From Achromobacter piechaudii NBRC 102461 (GTDB lineage Bacteria > Pseudomonadota > Gammaproteobacteria > Burkholderiales > Burkholderiaceae_B), in the NCBI RefSeq assembly GCF_001571245.1, contig NZ_BCTK01000008.1:186001-250000 (forward strand): a stretch of 64,000 nucleotides of DNA. The letters are read 5' to 3'. Under the pieces are notes generated by a model, which was not told where the DNA came from, did not search any database, and saw only the letters and a program-made list of their open reading frames with translations. Positions within the stretch are counted from its first letter, which is position 1. Every line of letters starts with the position of its first letter. Positions 46,654-56,107 of this stretch are shown here, in pieces. Made by a program: the position numbers and the translations under genes.

Positions 46654-48330
46654 ATGAATCAGCAGGCCACTCTGAGTTCGTCGCTGCTGGCGAAGTTCCC
46701 TGTGCTGGAAAAGGTCCGCGCACTGCCCAAGCCTATCTTGCTGGGCGCGGCTGCCGCCGTCGTCGCGCTGATCGTCGCCGCCGTGATGTGGACGAGCGAG
46801 CCCAAGTACAAGGTCCTGTTCTCGAACCTGGACGACCGCGACGGCGGCGCCATCGTGACGGCCCTGGGCACCATGAACGTGCCCTACCGCTACAACGAGA
46901 CAGGCACCGCCCTGCTGGTGCCGGCCGATCGCGTCTATGACGCGCGCCTGCAACTGGCCTCGCAAGGCTTGCCGCGCGGCGGTTCCGTGGGCTTCGAGCT
47001 GATGGACAACGCCCGCTTCGGCGCCAGCCAGTTCGCCGAGCAGATCAACTATCAGCGTGGCCTGGAAGGCGAGCTGGCGCGTTCGATCGAAGCCATGCAC
47101 ACCGTGCAACACGCCCGCGTCCACCTGGCCATGCCGCGCCAGTCGCTGTTCGTGCGCGAGCGCCAGGCTCCTACCGCTTCGGTGCTGCTCAATGTGTACC
47201 CCGGCCGCAGCATGAGCGATGCGCAAGTGTCGGCGATTTCGTGGCTGGTGGCCTCCAGCGTGCCCGAGCTGACCGCCGAAAACGTGTCGATCGTCGACCA
47301 GAACGGCCGCCTGCTGTCGGCGCCGCTGGGCGAAGGCCGTGGCATGGACGCCGACCAGATGCGCTTCGTGCGCGAAATGGAACAGCGCACCGTTGAACGC
47401 ATCCTGACCATCCTGAATCCGCTGGTGGGCCCGGGCAACGTACACGCCCAGGCCAGCGCCGACGTCGACTTCGCCCGCCGCGAAGAAACGTCCGAGATCT
47501 ACCGTCCCAACCAGGAACCTGGCCAGGCCGCTGTGCGCAGCCAGCAGACCAGCGATTCCACCCAACGCGGCGTCAACCCCGCCCAGGGCGTGCCCGGCGC
47601 GCTGTCCAATCAGGCGCCTCCCAATGCGCAGGCTCCGCTGGCCAATCCCCCAGCGCAACAACCCCCGCGCCCCGGCCAGCCGCCTGCCGCCGCCAACGCG
47701 CAGCAGCAGCAACAACAGCAGCAGACCGGCACCCAGGCGGCGACCGCCAACCTGAACGAGCGCCGCGACGCCACCACCAACTATGAAGTGGACCGCACGA
47801 TCAGCCACATCAAGCAGCCGGTGGGCAACCTGAAGCGCCTGTCCGTTGCCGTGGTCGTGAACTACATCCGCGACAAGGACGGCGAGCCGCAAGCCCTGCC
47901 GCCCGAAGAACTGAACAAGCTGACCAACCTGGTCCGCGAAGCCATGGGCTATTCCGAAACGCGTGGCGACTCGCTGAATCTGGTCAACAGCCAGTTCAAC
48001 GATGGCCCGCCGCCGCTGCCGATGTGGCGCGATCCGGAAATGATTGCCCTGTTCAAGACCATCCTGGCATGGCTCGTGGGTCTGGTGCTGGCCTTCTGGC
48101 TGTACCGCAAGATCCGCCGCTCGGTCACCGAGTACCTGTACCCGCCGGTGGATCCTGAAATGGCCGAAGCCGAGCGTCAGGAAGCCGCTCGCGAGGCCCA
48201 GGACGCGGCGCGCACCAAGGAACTCAGCCGTTACGAAGACAACCTGGAACGCGCCCGCACGATGGCCAACAAGGATCCGCGCGCCGTCGCGATGGTTCTG
48301 CGCACCTGGATGAGCAAAGATGAAAAATGA
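46654..48330 (+). CDS. fliF: Flagellar MS-ring protein FliF
   Basis: Forms the MS ring in the inner membrane that carries the C ring and houses the export gate. The 558-residue protein has an N-terminal membrane helix (about 28-50), ring-building motifs (LVPADRVYDARLQLASQGLP, GFELMDNARFGASQF), a Pro/Gln-rich variable loop near residues 300-365 with an eight-glutamine run, a second membrane helix near residues 470-490 and a C-terminal FliG-binding tail. GGGAG precedes the ATG. It overlaps fliG by 11 bases. Confidence 0.96.
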   Translation: MNQQATLSSSLLAKFPVLEKVRALPKPILLGAAAAVVALIVAAVMWTSEPKYKVLFSNLDDRDGGAIVTALGTMNVPYRYNETGTALLVPADRVYDARLQLASQGLPRGGSVGFELMDNARFGASQFAEQINYQRGLEGELARSIEAMHTVQHARVHLAMPRQSLFVRERQAPTASVLLNVYPGRSMSDAQVSAISWLVASSVPELTAENVSIVDQNGRLLSAPLGEGRGMDADQMRFVREMEQRTVERILTILNPLVGPGNVHAQASADVDFARREETSEIYRPNQEPGQAAVRSQQTSDSTQRGVNPAQGVPGALSNQAPPNAQAPLANPPAQQPPRPGQPPAAANAQQQQQQQQTGTQAATANLNERRDATTNYEVDRTISHIKQPVGNLKRLSVAVVVNYIRDKDGEPQALPPEELNKLTNLVREAMGYSETRGDSLNLVNSQFNDGPPPLPMWRDPEMIALFKTILAWLVGLVLAFWLYRKIRRSVTEYLYPPVDPEMAEAERQEAAREAQDAARTKELSRYEDNLERARTMANKDPRAVAMVLRTWMSKDEK

Positions 48331-49330
48331 TTCCACTCCGATGGACGGCATGACGCGCAGCGCCGTCCTGATGATGTCGCTGGGCGAGGACGCCGCAGCC
48401 GAAGTCTTCAAGTACCTGAGCGCCCGTGAAGTGCAGCAGGTGGGCGCGGCGATGGCCAGCCTGAAGCAGGTCACGCGCAACGACGTGGCCGTGGTGCTGG
48501 AAGAATTCCGCCAGGAAGCCGACCAGTTCATGGCCGTCACGCTGGGCTCGGACGATTACATCCGCAGCGTGCTGACCAAGGCGCTGGGCAGCGACCGCGC
48601 CGCCGGCCTGATCGAAGACATCCTGGAAGCCGGCGACGGCGGCAGCGGCATCGACGCGCTGAACTGGCTGGACCCGAACACCGTGGCCGAGCTGATCGGC
48701 GACGAACACCCGCAGATCATTGCAACGATCCTGGTCCACCTGGAACGCGACCGCGCGGCCGGCGTGCTGGCGTTGCTGACCGACCGCCTGCGCAACGACG
48801 TCATGCTGCGCATCGCCACCTTCGGCGGCGTGCAGCCGGCAGCCTTGTCCGAACTGACCGAAGTGCTGAACTCCGTGCTGGCTGGTCAGGGCGCCAAGCG
48901 CAGCAAGATGGGCGGCGTGCGCACCGCGGCCGAGATCCTGAACATGATGAATTCCTCGGACGAGGAAACCGTCGTGGCCAGCCTGCGCGAGCGCGACAAC
49001 GATCTGGCGCAGAAGATCATCGACGAGATGTTCGTGTTCGACAACCTGCTCGACGTCGAAGACCGCGCCATCCAGCTCATCCTCAAGGAAATCGACAACG
49101 ACACGCTCATGGTCGCGCTCAAGGGCGCCCAGGAAGAGTTGCGCGCCAAGTTCCTGCGCAACATGTCCAGCCGTGCCGCCGAAATGCTGCGCGAGGACCT
49201 GGAAGCGCAAGGTCCGATCCGCATGTCGAAGGTGGAAGGCGAGCAGAAGAAGATCCTGCAGATCGCCCGCCGCCTGGCCGAGAGCGGCCAGATCGTGCTG
49301 GGCAATTCCGGAGACGACGCGTATGTCTGA
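48320..49330 (+). CDS. fliG: Flagellar motor switch protein FliG
   Basis: Rotor protein that interacts with the stator and sets rotation direction. The 336-residue protein has FliF-binding N-terminal, middle (with the EHPQ motif in GDEHPQIIATILVHL) and C-terminal torque domains, the last including VFDNLLDVEDRAIQLILKEID with the charged residues needed for torque. It overlaps fliF and fliH. Confidence 0.96.
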   Translation: MKNDSTPMDGMTRSAVLMMSLGEDAAAEVFKYLSAREVQQVGAAMASLKQVTRNDVAVVLEEFRQEADQFMAVTLGSDDYIRSVLTKALGSDRAAGLIEDILEAGDGGSGIDALNWLDPNTVAELIGDEHPQIIATILVHLERDRAAGVLALLTDRLRNDVMLRIATFGGVQPAALSELTEVLNSVLAGQGAKRSKMGGVRTAAEILNMMNSSDEETVVASLRERDNDLAQKIIDEMFVFDNLLDVEDRAIQLILKEIDNDTLMVALKGAQEELRAKFLRNMSSRAAEMLREDLEAQGPIRMSKVEGEQKKILQIARRLAESGQIVLGNSGDDAYV

Positions 49331-50066
49331 AGCGGACAACGGCACGACGACGCTCATCTCGCGCAGCGCCGCATGGCGGCGCTGGCAGATGCTGTCGTTC
49401 GACGAGCCGGCGACCGTCGAAGTGGCGCCCGAACCGGAACCCGATCCGGGCCCGGACCCCGCCGTCGTGATGGCGCAGCTGCGTGCCCAGGCCATGGCCG
49501 AAGGGCGCGACGAAGGCTACGCGCAAGGCCATGCAGCGGGCGTCGAAGCCGGCCAGCAGGCGGGCCACGAGGCTGGCTATGCCGCAGGCCGCGAAGCCGG
49601 TTATGCCGAGGGCCTGGCGCAAGCCCGCGAACAGGGTGCAGAGGAAGCACAACGCCTGCATGCGCTGGTGCAGGCCTGCGCCGCCTCCGTGGGCGCGCTG
49701 GAAGAAAAAATGGGCCAGAGCCTGCTGACGCTGGCGCTGGACATCGCGCAGCAGGTCGTGCGCACCACGCTGTCGGAACAACCCGAAACCGTGGCCGCCG
49801 CCGTGCGCGACGTGCTGCACATCAATCCGTCCGCGGGCGGCCAGATGCGCTTGTGGGCCAACCCCGAAGACATCGAGCTGATCCGCCTGCATCTGGCGGA
49901 CGAACTGAAGGAAGGCCACTGGCGCGTGCTGGCCGATGAGTCCATCGCGCGCGGCGGTTGCCGCGCCGAAACGCCGTTTGGCGATATCGACGCCACCTTG
50001 CAGACGCGCTGGCGCCGCGTCGCGGCCTCGCTGGGTCGCAACGTGTCCTGGGAGGATCCGGCGTGA
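49323..50066 (+). CDS. fliH: Flagellar assembly protein FliH
   Basis: Regulates the ATPase FliI and links it to the C ring. The 247-residue protein has an N-terminal region with tryptophans (AAWRRWQM), a run of GxxxG-type repeats ([21 protein letters not shown], about residues 62-100) typical of FliH, and a C-terminal V-ATPase E-subunit-like domain. The start at 49323 overlaps the fliG stop, and its stop overlaps the fliI GTG start. Confidence 0.93.
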   Translation: MSEADNGTTTLISRSAAWRRWQMLSFDEPATVEVAPEPEPDPGPDPAVVMAQLRAQAMAEGRDEGYAQGHAAGVEAGQQAGHEAGYAAGREAGYAEGLAQAREQGAEEAQRLHALVQACAASVGALEEKMGQSLLTLALDIAQQVVRTTLSEQPETVAAAVRDVLHINPSAGGQMRLWANPEDIELIRLHLADELKEGHWRVLADESIARGGCRAETPFGDIDATLQTRWRRVAASLGRNVSWEDPA

Positions 50067-51562
50067 ACGGCGATCAGGCCCCGGCGCAGACCAGCCACTC
50101 CACCCTGCCCGTGGCGTCCGCGTCCACCGTGCCGGTGCTGGACCGCTGGAAGACCCAGCTGGAAATCGGCTCGATCCGCGCGGCCTCCACCGACCCGTGG
50201 CTGGTCAGCGGCAAGATCACCCGCGCGACCGGCCTGGTGCTGCACGCCACCGGACTGCGCCTGCCCGTCGGCGCGGCCGCCCGCATCGAAATCGCGCGCG
50301 GCCATGACCATTGGGCCGACGCCGAAGTCGTGGGCTTCGACGGCCACACCCTGTACCTGATGCCGCAGGCCGACATTTCCGGCCTGCCGCCCGGCGCGCG
50401 CGTCGTGCCCGGCGAACCGCCCGTGCAACGCGCGATTCCGCTGCCGCGCAAGGCGGAACTGAACGGCAACGCCAAGCCGCAACTGGGCCGCCACCTGCCC
50501 GTGGGCAACGCCCTGCTGGGCCGCGTGCTCGATGGCGCCGGCCGCCCGCTGGACGGACTGGGTCCGTTGACGGGCGCCGAGCTGGCGCCCTTGTCCGCAC
50601 AGCCCATCAACCCCTTGTCGCGCGCACCGATCGACACCGTGCTGGACACGGGCGTGCGCGCGATCAATGGCCTGCTGACGGTCGGACGCGGCCAGCGCAT
50701 GGGCCTGTTCGCCGGCTCCGGCGTGGGTAAATCCGTGCTGCTGGGCATGATGGCGCGCTACACCAAGGCCGACGTCATCGTGGTGGGCCTGATCGGCGAA
50801 CGGGGCCGCGAAGTCAAGGAATTCATCGAACACAACCTGGGCCCCGAGGGCCTGGCCCGCTCGGTCGTCGTGGCCGCGCCCGCCGACGTGTCGGCGCTGC
50901 TGCGCCTGCAAGGCGCGGCCTACGCCACACGGCTGGCCGAACACTTCCGCGATCAGGGGCTGGACGTCCTGCTGATCATGGATTCGCTGACGCGCTACGC
51001 CATGGCCCAACGCGAAATCGCGCTGGCCATCGGCGAACCGCCCGCCACCAAGGGCTACCCGCCGTCCGTGTTCGCCAAGCTGCCGATGCTGGTCGAACGC
51101 GCCGGCATGGGCGCGCCCGGCCCGTCCGGCAAGGCCGGATCGATCACCGCGTTCTATACAGTGCTGGCCGAGGGCGACGACCAGCAGGATCCGATCGCCG
51201 ATTCGGCGCGCGCCATCCTGGACGGCCACGTGGTGCTCTCGCGCCATCTGGCCGAAGCCGGGCACTACCCCGCCATCGATATCGAAGCGTCGATCTCGCG
51301 CGCCATGACCTCGCTGATCACGCCGCAGCAGTTCGCTATCGTGCGCCGCTTCAAGCAGAACCTGTCGCGCTACCAACGCAACCGCGACCTGATCGCCGTC
51401 GGCGCCTACGCGGCCGGCAACGACCCCCAGCTGGACGAAGCCATCGCGCGCTATCCGCGCCTTGAAGCCTTCTTGCAGCAGGACATCGGCGAGAACATCG
51501 GCTACGACGAAGCCGTCAACCAGTTGCGCGCCAGTTTCGAGTTAAGGGACACCTATGCCTAG
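50063..51562 (+). CDS. fliI: Flagellar export ATPase FliI
   Basis: Hexameric ATPase that helps unfold and deliver export substrates. The 499-residue protein has Walker [16 protein letters not shown], the Walker B region [14 protein letters not shown] and the family block [19 protein letters not shown] choose the GTG at 50063, preceded by GGAGG with seven-base spacing and overlapping the fliH stop; the frame is open further upstream in fliH without homology. The N-terminal extension before [10 protein letters not shown] is longer than in E. coli. Confidence 0.95.
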   Translation: MNGDQAPAQTSHSTLPVASASTVPVLDRWKTQLEIGSIRAASTDPWLVSGKITRATGLVLHATGLRLPVGAAARIEIARGHDHWADAEVVGFDGHTLYLMPQADISGLPPGARVVPGEPPVQRAIPLPRKAELNGNAKPQLGRHLPVGNALLGRVLDGAGRPLDGLGPLTGAELAPLSAQPINPLSRAPIDTVLDTGVRAINGLLTVGRGQRMGLFAGSGVGKSVLLGMMARYTKADVIVVGLIGERGREVKEFIEHNLGPEGLARSVVVAAPADVSALLRLQGAAYATRLAEHFRDQGLDVLLIMDSLTRYAMAQREIALAIGEPPATKGYPPSVFAKLPMLVERAGMGAPGPSGKAGSITAFYTVLAEGDDQQDPIADSARAILDGHVVLSRHLAEAGHYPAIDIEASISRAMTSLITPQQFAIVRRFKQNLSRYQRNRDLIAVGAYAAGNDPQLDEAIARYPRLEAFLQQDIGENIGYDEAVNQLRASFELRDTYA

Positions 51563-52004
51563 CCAATTGCCCTTGGACATGTTGATCAACCTGGCCAAGG
51601 AAAGCACGGACGAAGCCGCGCGCCTCCTGGGCCGCCTCAGCGCCGAACGCACCAACGCCGAGCGCCAGCTGGGCATGTTGAGCGACTACCGCCAGGACTA
51701 CCTGGAGCGTTTGCAGCAGGCGATGACGACGGGCATGTCGGCCAGCGATTGCCATAACTACCAGCGCTTTATCGGCACCCTGGACGACGCCATCGGCCAG
51801 CAGCAGGCCGTGTTGCGCCAGGCGGACGACAACCTGGCCAAGGGCCGCCTGTACTGGCAGCAGGAAAAGCGCAAGCTCAGTTCCTACGACGCCCTGGCGC
51901 AGCGCGAAATGCGCGCGCAGGCCGTCGTGGAATCCCGCCGCGAACAACGCGCCAACGACGAATATTCCGCCCGCCTGGTCCAGCGCCAGGCTGGCATGCA
52001 TTAA
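51555..52004 (+). CDS. fliJ: Flagellar export protein FliJ
   Basis: Coiled-coil central stalk of the FliI ATPase that contacts FlhA. The 149-residue protein is almost entirely charged and helical (for example [22 protein letters not shown]), fitting the two-helix hairpin of FliJ, and overlaps the end of fliI by eight bases. Identification rests on position, length and coiled-coil character. Confidence 0.9.
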   Translation: MPSQLPLDMLINLAKESTDEAARLLGRLSAERTNAERQLGMLSDYRQDYLERLQQAMTTGMSASDCHNYQRFIGTLDDAIGQQQAVLRQADDNLAKGRLYWQQEKRKLSSYDALAQREMRAQAVVESRREQRANDEYSARLVQRQAGMH

Positions 52005-52028
52005 GCAATACCTAACAGGAAGCCCCAG

Positions 52029-53390
52029 ATGACCGCTCCCCTGCCCTTGCCCACGGTCTCGCCCGTTGCGCCGACTTCCATCGCCGACGCGATGGGCGCC
52101 AAGTCCGCACCCGCGAACAAGAAAGGCCCCAGCTTTTCCGACGTGCTGGCCCAGCAACGCCCGAAGCCGTCCGCCGATTCGCGGCCCGCGAACAACGGCG
52201 CGAAGACGCCCGCCAAGAACGCCGGCACGAGCAATGACCCCGCCAGCAAGGCCGAGTCCGCCGCCGCCGGCGCCATCGACGAAGCCGTGAAGACGGCCAC
52301 GTCGGCCGAAGCCGGCGCATTGGCCGTGGCCGCCGCGCAGCAGCCGGTCGTCGTCCTGCCGCAGCAGACGCTGGACCTGGCCGCGCAGGCCGCCGAACAG
52401 GTGCAGCTGGCACGCGGCACGGCCGAATCCGCCGCCGCCGCGATGAGCAACGGCGCGGCCGTCCTGACTGCCGCGCTGACCCCCGCCACCGCGCCCGTCG
52501 CTGCGGGCACGCCGGTTGCCGCCACGGCCGCAGAGGCCGACGCCGCCCTGGCGCTTGCCGCGCGCAACGCGCAAGCCGCGCAGCCGGTCCTGACCGCCGC
52601 GGTCAAGCCGGGCAATGCCGTGCCCCCGGTTGCCGAAGCCGCGCCTGCCGCCAAGCCCGTCGTCGCCAAGGCGGATGCGCCGCGCCTGGCGCCCGAGATC
52701 CCGCTGCCGCGCGTCGCGCGCGACACGCAGCCTGCCGGCGAGCACACCACGACGCTGCCGGCCCACACCGAAGAAGAGCTGACGGCCGCCCTGACCAGCA
52801 CCGCGCAGCAGTTCCAGGCGCCGCAGCATGGCGCTACGCCGCAGGACAACCTGGCGCAAGCGCTTGCCGCCGCCACTCAGCGCCAGGCCGCGCCCGTCGT
52901 GAACCAGGCCGCCATCGCCGCGCCCTCGGTGCCGCTGGTCATGCAGGTCGCCACCCCGGTGGGCGGCACGCACTGGGGCACCGAACTGGGCCAGCAGGTC
53001 GTCATGATGAGCACCAACGCGCGTCAAGGCATGCAGACCGCCGAGCTGCGCCTGGACCCGCCCGACCTGGGCCCGCTGCGCGTCAGCCTGAACCTGTCGG
53101 ACGGCGTGGCCAGCGCCTCGTTCGTGTCGGCCCATGCGTCCGTGCGCCAGGCCATCGAAACCGCCATCCCGCAACTGCAACAGGCCCTGGCGCAAGCCGG
53201 CATCTCGCTGGGCCAGACCAGCGTGGGTGAGCAGGCCGCGCAGCAGGAATTCGCGCAGCAACAAGGCAACGGCGGATCGCAGCGCCAGTCGGGCAATGGA
53301 GCGGCGCTTGCCGATGCATCGACCGACATCGCCGCGCCCACCGTGACCGTGTCGCGCAACGCCAACGCACTGGTCGACACCTTTGCGTGA
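52029..53390 (+). CDS. fliK: Flagellar hook-length control protein FliK
   Basis: Secreted molecular ruler that measures the hook and triggers the FlhB substrate switch. The 453-residue protein has a long Ala-rich disordered N-terminal and central part (about 1-310) and the conserved C-terminal Flg_hook domain with AELRLDPPDLGPLRVSLNL and FVSAHASVRQAIETAIPQL. This is the canonical FliK by position between fliJ and fliL; the FliK-like protein at 43463 is a second, divergent copy. Confidence 0.94.
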   Translation: MTAPLPLPTVSPVAPTSIADAMGAKSAPANKKGPSFSDVLAQQRPKPSADSRPANNGAKTPAKNAGTSNDPASKAESAAAGAIDEAVKTATSAEAGALAVAAAQQPVVVLPQQTLDLAAQAAEQVQLARGTAESAAAAMSNGAAVLTAALTPATAPVAAGTPVAATAAEADAALALAARNAQAAQPVLTAAVKPGNAVPPVAEAAPAAKPVVAKADAPRLAPEIPLPRVARDTQPAGEHTTTLPAHTEEELTAALTSTAQQFQAPQHGATPQDNLAQALAAATQRQAAPVVNQAAIAAPSVPLVMQVATPVGGTHWGTELGQQVVMMSTNARQGMQTAELRLDPPDLGPLRVSLNLSDGVASASFVSAHASVRQAIETAIPQLQQALAQAGISLGQTSVGEQAAQQEFAQQQGNGGSQRQSGNGAALADASTDIAAPTVTVSRNANALVDTFA

Positions 53391-53399
53391 CAAACACGT

Positions 53400-53427
53400 C
53401 GCCCGCATCCGGCAACGGACGCGGGCG
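53400..53427 (+). terminator. Hairpin after fliK
   Basis: CGCCCGC pairs with GCGGGCG, and an inner TCCG pairs with CGGA around a four-base loop, starting nine bases after the fliK stop. There is no T-run, so it may be a weak terminator or processing site dividing fliF-K from fliL-R. The rest of the 170-base gap shows no clear promoter. Confidence 0.45.
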
Positions 53428-53560
53428 GTGCAGCAATAGCTTGAGATACGCGGCTTTCGCCCTGTTTTTCGCCTCCAAGGCGAGACGCACTTTGGGGCAG
53501 AATGCTTTCATCCACTAAGAATCCGTTTTCACCAGCGGCTCAATACGCATCGAAACCGAG

Positions 53561-54187
53561 ATGGCGACTACCAAACCCATAACCGCGCCGTCGGGCGCCA
53601 AGAAATCCGGCGGCATCGGCGTTCTTCGCCTCCTGCTGGGCCTTCTGGTCCTGCTCATTGTCGCGGGCGCCAGCGCCGGCGCAACCTGGTTCATCACGCA
53701 GCGCATGCAGCAACCGCCCGCTGGCGCTGCCGTGCAGTTGGGCGTGGGCCAGGTGCCTGGCGGCCAGCCCGGTCAAGCCGGCCAACCCGGTCAGCCGGGT
53801 CAGCCGGGCCAGGGCCCGCAAGCCACGCCGACCACGTTCGTCGCGCCGCCCGCCGGCCCGATCGCCGTGCCCGCGCCGATCTTCGTGCCGATCGAAGCCT
53901 TCACTGTCACGCTGCAAAATGCCGACACCGAACGCATCATGCACGTCGGCCTGACCCTGCGCGTCAGCGACGAGCAGACCCGCACGCGGCTTGAGAAATA
54001 CATGCCTGAAGTGCGCAGCCGCATCCTGATGGTGCTGTCCTCGCAATCGCCCACCGGCGTGCAGACGCAGCAAGGCAAGACCGACATGGCCAACGCGATC
54101 AAGGTCGCGGTCAATCGTCCGTTCTCGCCGTTGCCGGACGGCCAGTATGTCACCGACGTACTGTTCACGGCGTTCGTGGTGCAATAA
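53561..54187 (+). CDS. fliL: Flagellar basal body-associated protein FliL
   Basis: Single-pass inner-membrane protein that surrounds and stabilises the stators. The 208-residue protein has a membrane helix (about 24-47, LLLGLLVLLIVAGASAG), then an unusual Gly/Gln/Pro linker (near residues 65-88) with repeated GQP units, and the FliL periplasmic domain (FIPIEAFTVTL-like start, VGLTLRVSDEQTRTRLEKYMPEVRSRIL). The stop is two bases before the fliM start. Confidence 0.93.
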   Translation: MATTKPITAPSGAKKSGGIGVLRLLLGLLVLLIVAGASAGATWFITQRMQQPPAGAAVQLGVGQVPGGQPGQAGQPGQPGQPGQGPQATPTTFVAPPAGPIAVPAPIFVPIEAFTVTLQNADTERIMHVGLTLRVSDEQTRTRLEKYMPEVRSRILMVLSSQSPTGVQTQQGKTDMANAIKVAVNRPFSPLPDGQYVTDVLFTAFVVQ

Positions 54188-54189
54188 GC

Positions 54190-55197
54190 ATGGCCTACGA
54201 GGCATTTCTTTCGCAGGACGAAGTCGATGCGCTGCTTGCCGGCGTCACCGGCGAGAGCGATAGCAAGTCGGCGGCTGCGAACGCAAACGACGGCGCGCGC
54301 GCCTACGACCTGAGCTCGCCCGAGCGCGTCGTGCGCCGCCGGATGCAGACGCTGGAGCTCATCAACGAGCGTTTTGCGCGCCACATGCGCAACGTGCTGT
54401 TGAACTTCATGCGCCGCAGCGCCGACATCACCGTCGGCTCGATCAAGATCCAGAAGTACGCGGACTTTGAACGCAACCTGCCCGTGCCCAGCAATCTGAA
54501 CATGATTCAGATGAAGCCGCTGCGTGGCACGGCGCTGTTCACCTATGACCCGAACCTGGTGTTCCTGGTCATCGACAGCCTGTTCGGCGGCGATGGCCGC
54601 TACCACACGCGCGTCGAAGGCCGGGACTTCACTACGACCGAACAGCGCATCATCCGACGCCTGCTCAACCTGACCCTGGAAAGCTACGGCAAGTCCTGGG
54701 ACCCCGTCTATCCCATCGAATTCGAGTACGTGCGCTCGGAGATGCACACCAAGTTCGCCAGCATCACCGGCAACAATGAAGTGGTGGTCGTCACCTCGTT
54801 CCACATCGAATTCGGCGCGACCGGCGGCGACCTGAACATCTGCCTGCCCTATTCCATGATCGAGCCGGTGCGCGATCTGCTGACGCGGCCGCTGCAGGAA
54901 ACCACGCTGGAAGAAGTTGACCAGCGCTGGTCGCAGCAGTTGTCGCGCCAGGTGCGCAGCGCCGATATCGACGTGGTGGCGGAATTCGCGCGCATCCCGT
55001 CGTCGATCCGCGAACTGATGCATTTGAAGGTGGGCGACGTTCTTCCCGTGGACGTGCCCGAAACCATTATTGCCAACGTCGATGGCGTACCGCTGATGGA
55101 ATGCGGCTACGGCGTCTTCAACGGCCAGTACGCATTGCGCGTACAGAACATGTTTACCTACGATACCGATTCAAACGAGGCCCCCGACCATGACTGA
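54190..55197 (+). CDS. fliM: Flagellar motor switch protein FliM
   Basis: C-ring protein that receives CheY-phosphate. The 335-residue protein begins with the CheY-binding peptide (FLSQDEVDALLAGV, residues 6-18), followed by the middle CheC-like domain (GSIKIQKYADFERNLPVP; FGGDGRYHTRVEGRDFTTTEQRII) and a C-terminal SPOA domain (LKVGDVLPVDVPETIIANVDGVPLMECGYG) that pairs with FliN. It overlaps fliN by eight bases. Confidence 0.96.
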   Translation: MAYEAFLSQDEVDALLAGVTGESDSKSAAANANDGARAYDLSSPERVVRRRMQTLELINERFARHMRNVLLNFMRRSADITVGSIKIQKYADFERNLPVPSNLNMIQMKPLRGTALFTYDPNLVFLVIDSLFGGDGRYHTRVEGRDFTTTEQRIIRRLLNLTLESYGKSWDPVYPIEFEYVRSEMHTKFASITGNNEVVVVTSFHIEFGATGGDLNICLPYSMIEPVRDLLTRPLQETTLEEVDQRWSQQLSRQVRSADIDVVAEFARIPSSIRELMHLKVGDVLPVDVPETIIANVDGVPLMECGYGVFNGQYALRVQNMFTYDTDSNEAPDHD

Positions 55198-55744
55198 CAA
55201 GAACGAGCCTGGCTCCGGCTCGTCCCCGGCCGACGACTGGGCCGACGCGCTCGCCGAACAATCCCGCGCCAACCCGCCCACCCAGGCCGATGGCCTGAAG
55301 CCGCAGGACGACTGGGCAGCCGCGATGGCTGAACAGACCGCCGCAGCGCCGGCGCCCGCCCCGGCCCCGGCGGCTCCGGCTCCGGCCGCTGCACCCGCAG
55401 CACCTGCCGCGCCTGCCGCACAATCGGCAGCGCAGTCGGTGTTCAAGCCCCTGGCTGGCGCCACGGCCGGCTCGGGCACCGACATCGACCTGATCATGGA
55501 CGTTCCCGTCCAGCTCACGGTCGAACTGGGACGCACCCGCCTGACCATCAAGAACCTGCTCCAGCTGGGCCAGGGTTCCGTGGTCGAGCTCGATGGCCTG
55601 GCCGGCGAGCCGATGGACATCTTCGTCAACGGCTACCTGATCGCCCAAGGCGAAGTCGTGGTTGTCGAAGACAAGTACGGCATCCGCCTGACCGACATCA
55701 TCACCCCGTCCGAGCGGATCAACCGCTTGAACAACCGCCGCTAG
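55190..55744 (+). CDS. fliN: Flagellar motor switch protein FliN, extended N-terminus
   Basis: C-ring protein that dimerises, binds FliM and docks FliH. At 184 residues it is longer than E. coli FliN (137). The conserved SPOA domain is C-terminal (from IDLIMDVPVQLTVELGRTRL to ITPSERINRLN). The N-terminal motif that E. coli has once (DDLWAEALSEQ) occurs twice: DDWADALAEQ (15-24) and DDWAAAMAEQ (40-49). It is followed by an Ala/Pro-rich linker. Confidence 0.95.
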   Translation: MTDKNEPGSGSSPADDWADALAEQSRANPPTQADGLKPQDDWAAAMAEQTAAAPAPAPAPAAPAPAAAPAAPAAPAAQSAAQSVFKPLAGATAGSGTDIDLIMDVPVQLTVELGRTRLTIKNLLQLGQGSVVELDGLAGEPMDIFVNGYLIAQGEVVVVEDKYGIRLTDIITPSERINRLNNRR

Positions 55745-55756
55745 CAGTCTGGCGCC

Positions 55757-56080
55757 ATGACTGAATCTGCCCTGCTGCGCGTCATCATCGGCCTGGTGCT
55801 GGTGGTGGCCGCCATCCTGGTGTCGGCCTGGCTGGCGCGGCGGGCCGGATTGACCCAGCGCGGCGGCGGCAACCTGCTCAAGCAGGTCGCCAGCCTGCCC
55901 GTTGGTGCGCGCCAAAGCATCGTCGTCGTCGAAATCGACAATACCTGGCTGGTGGTGGGCGTCGGCCCGAACCAGCTCACTACGCTGCATACCCTGCCCG
56001 CCGGCCAGATGCCGGAGGGTTCGCCCTTGCCCGCCGCGGCCTTCGCGACCAAGCTGGGCCAGGCGCTCAAGCGCCGCTAG
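55757..56080 (+). CDS. fliO: Flagellar biosynthetic protein FliO
   Basis: Single-pass membrane protein that helps assemble FliP. The 107-residue protein has one membrane helix at the N-terminus (VIIGLVLVVAAILVSAWLA) and a small cytoplasmic domain with LKQVASLPVGARQSIVVVEI and WLVVGVGPNQLTTLHTLP, the typical FliO pattern. It lies 12 bases after fliN and 27 before fliP. Confidence 0.92.
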   Translation: MTESALLRVIIGLVLVVAAILVSAWLARRAGLTQRGGGNLLKQVASLPVGARQSIVVVEIDNTWLVVGVGPNQLTTLHTLPAGQMPEGSPLPAAAFATKLGQALKRR

Positions 56081-56107
56081 CGCGACCCGCGCATCTTTGC
56101 GACACCC

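Noticed and set aside
46640..48540. Long antisense open frame opposite fliF
   Set aside because: Shadow of fliF with repetitive Gly/Val/Ala/Arg composition and no signals.
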